9,980 nucleotides of DNA, taken from contig DHUT01000041.1 of the NCBI GenBank assembly GCA_002409285.1, positions 1-9,980 of the forward strand, written 5' to 3'. The position numbers and the translations under genes were made by a program. Shown one piece after another: positions 5,572 through 9,980 of the stretch. The stretch is from Firmicutes bacterium UBA5227. GTDB taxonomy: Bacteria > Bacillota > Clostridia > Tissierellales > Sedimentibacteraceae. The notes beneath the pieces were generated by a model that did not search any database, was not told the origin of the DNA, and saw only the letters and a program-made list of their open reading frames with translations. Each line of letters opens with the position of its first letter. Position 1 is the first letter of the stretch.

Positions 5572-6453
5572 ATGAAAAACAGGAAAATGATTATTGACTG
5601 TGATAATACATTTGGTGTTGCAGGTTGTGACATTGATGATGGTCTTGCAATTATATATGCATTAGGGAATGCTTGTTGTGATTTGCTGGGCATAACCACA
5701 ACCTTTGGCAATAACTCAATTGACGTAGTATATCCCAATACGGTTAAGTTTGTAAAAGACATAGGAATGCCCCGGGTTCCCGTCTTCAAGGGGGGAACTA
5801 AGGATGGCGAAAATAACATGGCTGCAAAATTTCTTGTGGAAATGGTGAATTTATATCCGGGGGAAATATCTGTTTTAGCCACAGGCTCGCTGACTAATCT
5901 GTATGAGGCATGGAAGGTGGACAATGAGTTTTATGAAAAGGTTCATGAAGTTTCACTGATGGGAGGTATTACAGAGCCTCTTAAAATAAACGGAAGAATA
6001 TTGAACGAGCTTAATTTTTCATGTGATTATAAGGCTGCATACAATGTGCTTACCAAGGGAAAGTCTGTAAAGATAGCTACAGGTAATAATTGTATGGATG
6101 CTTTTTTTAAAAAGAGTGATTTTGATGACAAATTAAATAAGAGTAATAAAGAATTTATCAGGTGGCTTCATAACAGCTTGGATTACTGGTTTGAGAGAGA
6201 AAAAAAGGTGTTCGGTCATGAGGGAATGTATAAGTGGGATATCTATGCCGCTGCCATGCTTATAAATCCTCATTTGTTCCGTGATTGTCCAACTTATATT
6301 TTTCCGGACATGGAATCGTTGAAAAATGGATGTCTCATGGGAGGAGGATCTAAAATAAAAGTAAATCTTCCGCGAATAATAAATAAGATGCAATATGAAA
6401 ATCATGTATATGAAGTGTATGAGGAATTTTCTGAAAATTTAAATGAAATATGA
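5572..6453 (+). CDS. Inosine-uridine-type nucleoside hydrolase, variant calcium-binding loop
   Basis: A 293-residue, probably cytosolic N-ribohydrolase (PF01156) that would cleave a nucleoside-like N-glycosidic bond to base and ribose. The Asp cluster that binds calcium starts at Asp9/Asp11 and ends IDDGLAI (21-27, Asp22/Asp23). The usual DxDxxxDD motif is stretched here by about seven residues. Other family landmarks are VLATGSLTNL (101-110), LMGG (129-132), NELNFSCDYKAA (145-156, the EFN...D.AA motif) and KWD (221-223), the late calcium-binding aspartate. Length fits the family. No secretion signal is visible. AGGAG at 5561-5565 sets the ATG at 5572. It lies 18 bp before the gene for a substrate-binding lipoprotein, which suggests that the imported compound or a derivative is its substrate (inference). 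Confidence 0.88.
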   Translation: MKNRKMIIDCDNTFGVAGCDIDDGLAIIYALGNACCDLLGITTTFGNNSIDVVYPNTVKFVKDIGMPRVPVFKGGTKDGENNMAAKFLVEMVNLYPGEISVLATGSLTNLYEAWKVDNEFYEKVHEVSLMGGITEPLKINGRILNELNFSCDYKAAYNVLTKGKSVKIATGNNCMDAFFKKSDFDDKLNKSNKEFIRWLHNSLDYWFEREKKVFGHEGMYKWDIYAAAMLINPHLFRDCPTYIFPDMESLKNGCLMGGGSKIKVNLPRIINKMQYENHVYEVYEEFSENLNEI

Positions 6454-6471
6454 AAATGAAAGGGAAAGAAG

Positions 6472-7734
6472 ATGAAAAGAAAAAAAATAAGTTTTATGCT
6501 ATGCATTGTCTTATGTACCATGGTAGTTGTTTTGGCTTCCTGTTCAAATAATTCAAATCCACAGCAAAATAATGAAGCTACTGCAGAGGGAACAGATTTA
6601 TCGGAGATGAGTTTCGAGGAAATAGCGGAAAAAGCTAAAGGAACCAAGGTTACCTTTTACGGCTGGGGCGGAGATGAGTATAGAAATAACTGGCTTAATA
6701 ATGATGTGGCAGTTGTGCTTAAGGATAAGTATGATATAACTCTGGAGCTTGTCCCAATGGACATAGACCAGATATTAAACAAGCTGTCAGGAGAAAAACA
6801 GGCGGGAAATACTTCCGGAAGTATTGATGTTATATGGATAAACGGAGAGAACTTTTTTACTGCAAAAGAAAATTCATTTTTGTATGGTCCGTTTTTAGAC
6901 AAGCTGCCATCCTATGAAAAATATATAGATACCGAGGATCCTGAAACTAATTTTGACTTTGGCTATCCTATAGAAGGGTATGAAGCTCCATACGGTAAGG
7001 CACAGATTGTTTTTATGGGAGATAGCGCAAAGACTCCCGAAGCTCCTGCCAGTGTAGAAGAATTTTCTGAATATGTTCAAAAATATAAAGGTAAGGTTAC
7101 ATATCCGGCTCTTCCGGATTTTACGGGTTCCGCATTTGTAAGAAATATAATATACGAAGTTTGCGGATATGAACAGTTTATGGATATGGAGGCAGATAAG
7201 GAAACCGTGAGAAAAGCTGTAATGCCTGCCATGGAATATTTAAAATCCTTAAATCCCTACTTGTGGAATGAGGGAAAAACATTCCCTGCCTCTTCAACAG
7301 AACAGGAAAATATGTTTTCTGACGGAGAATTATTCTTTAATTTAAGCTACAGTCCTTATTCTGTTGCAACCAGAATTGATGACGGTGCTTATCCTGATAC
7401 AGTGAGGACATATTTGTTTGATAAAGGTACTATAGGAAATACAAGCTATATGGCTATTGCATATAATTCCACGAATAAAGAGGGAGCAATGGTGGTAATT
7501 GATTATCTCATGTCAGCCGAAGGTCAGGCGGGTCAGTTTGATAAGCTTAAAGCACTGCCGGTGGTGGATAATAATAAATTATCTCCTGAAGAAAAAGAAA
7601 TGTTCGCAAAGGTTAATACCGGTAAGGGGACGTTAACTCAGGAAGAGCTGCTAAGCAGAAGACTGCCTGAGATGCCGGCAAATCTGGTTCCAATTATAGA
7701 AGAAATCTGGCTTGAAGAAGTAGTGGGAAAATAA
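6472..7734 (+). CDS. ynjB: YnjB-type ABC transporter substrate-binding lipoprotein
   Basis: A 420-residue solute-binding lipoprotein for the ABC transporter encoded directly after it. The signal peptide has lysines at 2-5, a hydrophobic core and a lipobox ending LASC, with Cys24 as the lipid anchor. A polar linker to about residue 57 precedes the binding fold. Features shared with E. coli YnjB (COG4134) include FYGWGG (62-67), IDVIWINGENF (118-128), LYGPFLDKLP (137-146), EGYEAPYG (168-175) and YPALPDFTGSAF (211-222). The YnjBCD substrate has not been established to my knowledge. The fold is that of the type I/II binding proteins of the iron/thiamine/spermidine class. AGGGAAAG just upstream serves as the ribosome binding site. 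The gene sits between a nucleoside hydrolase and two permease genes. Confidence 0.9.
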   Translation: MKRKKISFMLCIVLCTMVVVLASCSNNSNPQQNNEATAEGTDLSEMSFEEIAEKAKGTKVTFYGWGGDEYRNNWLNNDVAVVLKDKYDITLELVPMDIDQILNKLSGEKQAGNTSGSIDVIWINGENFFTAKENSFLYGPFLDKLPSYEKYIDTEDPETNFDFGYPIEGYEAPYGKAQIVFMGDSAKTPEAPASVEEFSEYVQKYKGKVTYPALPDFTGSAFVRNIIYEVCGYEQFMDMEADKETVRKAVMPAMEYLKSLNPYLWNEGKTFPASSTEQENMFSDGELFFNLSYSPYSVATRIDDGAYPDTVRTYLFDKGTIGNTSYMAIAYNSTNKEGAMVVIDYLMSAEGQAGQFDKLKALPVVDNNKLSPEEKEMFAKVNTGKGTLTQEELLSRRLPEMPANLVPIIEEIWLEEVVGK

Positions 7735-7743
7735 ATTATAAGT

Positions 7744-8634
7744 ATGAAGAGGGCGGAGATGATAAAGAAGGCAGTTCCATATATTTTGCTTGTACCATTC
7801 ATGGTGTTATTGCTGATTCTTTTACTTGCAGTGGCTAATTCACTGCTGCAGGGATTGGGATATATGCCGGTTTTGGGTTTAAATAAAATAAGCTTGGATT
7901 ATTATAAGGAAGTTTTTTTAAATCCTGATTTTTCATCTTCGCTTTTGCTCAGCTTGTATATATCTGTTATATCAACTATATTTTCTGTGGTTATCGGAGT
8001 TCTGATATGTGCAGCACTGATAAAAACAAAGAGAGCCGAAAAGTTTTACAGGAATGTGCTCAGAATTCCAATACTTACCCCCCACATAGTGGTGGCTTTA
8101 TTTGTGGTAATTATTTTTTCTCAAAGCGGAATTTTATCAAGGATTTGGTATCACCTGAATATCATAAATGAAATCAATGAATTTCCCAATATAATATATA
8201 ACAGGAAGGGAATTGGAATTATACTGGGATATATATGGAAGGAGGCTCCCTTTGTGGCTTACTTTGTTTTAAGCTTTATGGAAAGTATAAGTGTCAGCTA
8301 CGAAGAGGCTGCAATTAATCTGGGCGCTTCTCCCATCAGGTCGTTTTTTTCTGTTACGCTGCCACTGTCCATGCCTGCCATACTTAATGCCGCATTTATT
8401 ATTCTGATATTTTCTTTTGGGGCGTATGAACTTCCATTTTTGCTTGGAGTAACAAAGCCAAAGGCTTTGCCTGTGCAGGCATATGTTGAATACAGCCATC
8501 CGGATTTGAGGCACAGACCCTATGCCATGGCGGAAAACGGAGTGATGATTTTGATATCTTTAGTTATGGCAGCATTATATTTTTATTTATGGCATAAAAA
8601 ACTGGATGGTATAAGGAAGAGCTATGACAAATAA
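7744..8634 (+). CDS. YnjC-like ABC transporter permease, N-terminal half equivalent
   Basis: A 296-residue inner-membrane permease (binding-protein-dependent type, PF00528). About six transmembrane helices can be placed: about 11-33, 68-94, 110-126, 156-178, 213-235 and 265-283. The ATPase-docking EAA loop is well preserved: YEEAAINLGASPIRSFF (186-202) followed by SVTLPLS. It should pair with the next gene's product to form the translocation pore. In E. coli, YnjC is one long protein carrying both permease units; here they are separate genes. The start is uncertain. ATG 7744 has no clear Shine-Dalgarno sequence, whereas ATG 7759 (residue 6) has AAGAGGG about 5 nt upstream, which would remove five residues. 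The gene lies 9 bp after ynjB. Confidence 0.9.
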   Translation: MKRAEMIKKAVPYILLVPFMVLLLILLLAVANSLLQGLGYMPVLGLNKISLDYYKEVFLNPDFSSSLLLSLYISVISTIFSVVIGVLICAALIKTKRAEKFYRNVLRIPILTPHIVVALFVVIIFSQSGILSRIWYHLNIINEINEFPNIIYNRKGIGIILGYIWKEAPFVAYFVLSFMESISVSYEEAAINLGASPIRSFFSVTLPLSMPAILNAAFIILIFSFGAYELPFLLGVTKPKALPVQAYVEYSHPDLRHRPYAMAENGVMILISLVMAALYFYLWHKKLDGIRKSYDK

Positions 8635-9430
8635 AAACAGTATATTCAGAGTGATTATGGCGCTTGTAGCTGTCTGCATTCTGATACCGATCATTTTAAT
8701 GACTGCCTGGGCATTTACATCACGTTGGCAGTGGCCGGATCTGCTGGGTGAATCTTTGTCCCTGAGAGGATTTGAGGAGGTTTTTATAAACAACGTCCAA
8801 GGCTTCAGGATTCTCGTATCCAGCGTGTTTATTTCCATGGAGGCAGCTTTTTTTGCTACGGTTATAGGATATATGTCGGCTCAGGCATTTGTAATGTATG
8901 ATTTTCCTTTTAAAAAATGGCTTCATTTTGGCAGTATGCTTCCCATAATTATCCCATCAAGTGTATTTGCCATGGGAATACATGTTTATTTTATAAAATG
9001 GGGAATAAATGACAGCATAATAGGTGTACTTATAGGGCATGTACTATATTGCCTGCCTTATACAGTCAATATTTTGGGCGACAGCAGGGAAGCTCTTGGA
9101 AACAGATATGAACAGCAGGCGATGATGCTTGGCTGCGACGGCGTCACTGCATTTTTCCACATAACATTACCCCTCATGCTCCCATCAGTTATTTCGGCTT
9201 TTTCCATGGCTTATATAATTTCATTCAGCCAGTACTTCATAACCATGCTTTTAGGAGGGGGAGTAGTCAAAACCTATGCCGTCCTGGTATTTCCTCTCAT
9301 ATCCGCGGGAGATAGAACCATAGCAGGGGCATATACACTGGTGTTTTTACTTTCAAGCATGATGATCTTTATATTGTTTGAAGGTGTAATAAAGTTTATT
9401 GTCAAAAAAATAGTAGGCACGGAGACATGA
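8624..9430 (+). CDS. YnjC-like ABC transporter permease, C-terminal half equivalent
   Basis: A 268-residue second permease subunit (PF00528). Membrane helices lie at about 8-31, 63-90, 104-120, 131-150, 186-210 and 235-260. Its EAA loop is degenerate but in place: YEQQAMMLGCDGVTAFF (162-178), then HITLPLMLPS; the usual Glu-Ala-Ala is EQQA. One conserved and one degenerate EAA loop suggests an asymmetric heterodimer with the first permease. The ATG overlaps the upstream gene by 11 bp, with AAGGAAGAG about 4 nt before it (8613-8621 region), so the two are probably translated together. The window contains no other candidate partner. Confidence 0.9.
   Translation: MTNKNSIFRVIMALVAVCILIPIILMTAWAFTSRWQWPDLLGESLSLRGFEEVFINNVQGFRILVSSVFISMEAAFFATVIGYMSAQAFVMYDFPFKKWLHFGSMLPIIIPSSVFAMGIHVYFIKWGINDSIIGVLIGHVLYCLPYTVNILGDSREALGNRYEQQAMMLGCDGVTAFFHITLPLMLPSVISAFSMAYIISFSQYFITMLLGGGVVKTYAVLVFPLISAGDRTIAGAYTLVFLLSSMMIFILFEGVIKFIVKKIVGTET
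9421..9424 (+). promoter_or_regulatory. Ribosome binding site favouring the ATPase start at 9433
   Basis: GGAG lies 8 nt before ATG 9433 but only 2 nt before the in-frame ATG 9427. The later start is therefore preferred for the ATPase gene, although 9427 would give a typical ATGA overlap with the permease stop. Confidence 0.5.
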
Positions 9431-9432
9431 AG

Positions 9433-9980
9433 ATGAAGCTAAAAGTTGAAAATATGAGGGTAGTCCTTTCCAAGAAGGACATTATCAGTGATATAAATCT
9501 TTCCGTGGGAGAGGGGGAATTCGTATCAGTGCTTGGAGCTTCAGGATGTGGGAAAAGCACACTTTTAAAAGCAATAGCGGGGATGCTGCCCTTAGAAGGG
9601 GGAAGCATATTTGCAGGGGGTAAAAGAATTGACAATATTCCTGCATACAAAAGAAATATAATTCTTTTGTTTCAGGATATAAGGCTTTTTCCTCATATGA
9701 CTGTGGCAGAAAATATTGCATTTGCACTTAAAATTAAAAAAATTCCTGTAGAAAGACGTGAAGCAGGGGTTAAGGCTTTATTGCAGCAAATAAAGATGGA
9801 AGGGCTGGGAAACAGGAATATAAATCAGCTATCCGGCGGACAGCAGCAAAGGGTTGCTCTGGCAAGAGCATTAGCCGCAGAGCCTGAGATCTTAATGTTG
9901 GACGAGCCATTTTCAAGTCTTGATGAAAATCTGCGTTTTGATATGCGCCTTTTACTTTTGGATATTCACAAGAAGTACCA
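9433..9980 (+). CDS. ynjD: YnjD-like ABC transporter ATPase (3' end outside window)
   Basis: The first 182 codons of an ABC ATPase running off the right edge; it energises the preceding permeases. Numbered from ATG 9433, it has Walker A GASGCGKST (35-43), Q-loop LFQD (79-82), signature LSGGQ (133-137), Walker B ILMLDEP (153-159) and D-loop SSLD (161-164). The H-loop and C-terminus lie beyond the window. The stretch KRIDNIPAYKRNIILLFQD (64-82) resembles the matching part of E. coli YnjD. E. coli YnjD is a little over 200 residues, so only a short piece should be missing. The start was chosen on Shine-Dalgarno spacing; ATG 9427 would add two residues. No regulatory C-terminal extension can be judged. 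Confidence 0.92.
   Translation, partial: MKLKVENMRVVLSKKDIISDINLSVGEGEFVSVLGASGCGKSTLLKAIAGMLPLEGGSIFAGGKRIDNIPAYKRNIILLFQDIRLFPHMTVAENIAFALKIKKIPVERREAGVKALLQQIKMEGLGNRNINQLSGGQQQRVALARALAAEPEILMLDEPFSSLDENLRFDMRLLLLDIHKKY

Overview
The window is AT-rich and gene-dense, with AGA/AGG/ATA-rich codon use, TTG starts, strong GGAGG-type ribosome binding sites and lipoprotein export signals. This points to a low-G+C Gram-positive anaerobe, most likely in class Clostridia (inference; no rRNA or other marker is present). All recognisable genes lie on the + strand. There are no tRNA or rRNA genes, insertion sequences, CRISPR arrays or prophage genes.

Layout. Bases 1-120 are a long, almost perfect inverted repeat (48 bp perfect arms) cut by or abutting the window's left edge. 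A promoter candidate follows, then a lipoprotein with a single rhodanese domain (209-694) and a probable hairpin terminator (710-744). A promoter-like stretch around 751-780 precedes a long, tightly packed run of eleven genes that leaves the window at its right end: two TVP38/TMEM64 (DedA-superfamily) membrane proteins; a TIGR04282/DUF2064 nucleotidyltransferase-like protein; an APH/choline-kinase-like phosphotransferase; a TIGR04283 family-2 glycosyltransferase; a protein with two [4Fe-4S] motifs and two CCG domains; an inosine-uridine-type nucleoside hydrolase; and a YnjB-type substrate-binding lipoprotein with two permeases and the first 182 codons of a YnjD-like ATPase. Gaps in this run are 29 bp or less, and five junctions overlap, so it reads as one operon.

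How the parts fit. The gene content resembles the Escherichia coli ydjX-ydjY-ydjZ-ynjA-ynjB-ynjC-ynjD-ynjE locus: two TVP38 proteins, an Fe-S protein, the YnjBCD ABC transporter and an exported rhodanese. The fused permease YnjC is here two genes. The window adds a kinase-like, nucleotidyltransferase-like and glycosyltransferase trio, plus a nucleoside hydrolase. TIGR04282 and TIGR04283 are protein families named for association with radical-SAM/selenodomain or arsenosugar loci. A plausible reading (inference) is an envelope-linked pathway that imports a small, perhaps nucleoside- or sugar-containing compound, processes it with the hydrolase and transferases, and handles lipid intermediates through the TVP38 proteins. 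The transported substrate and the product cannot be told from sequence. The best candidate for an undescribed system is this whole 12-gene assembly.
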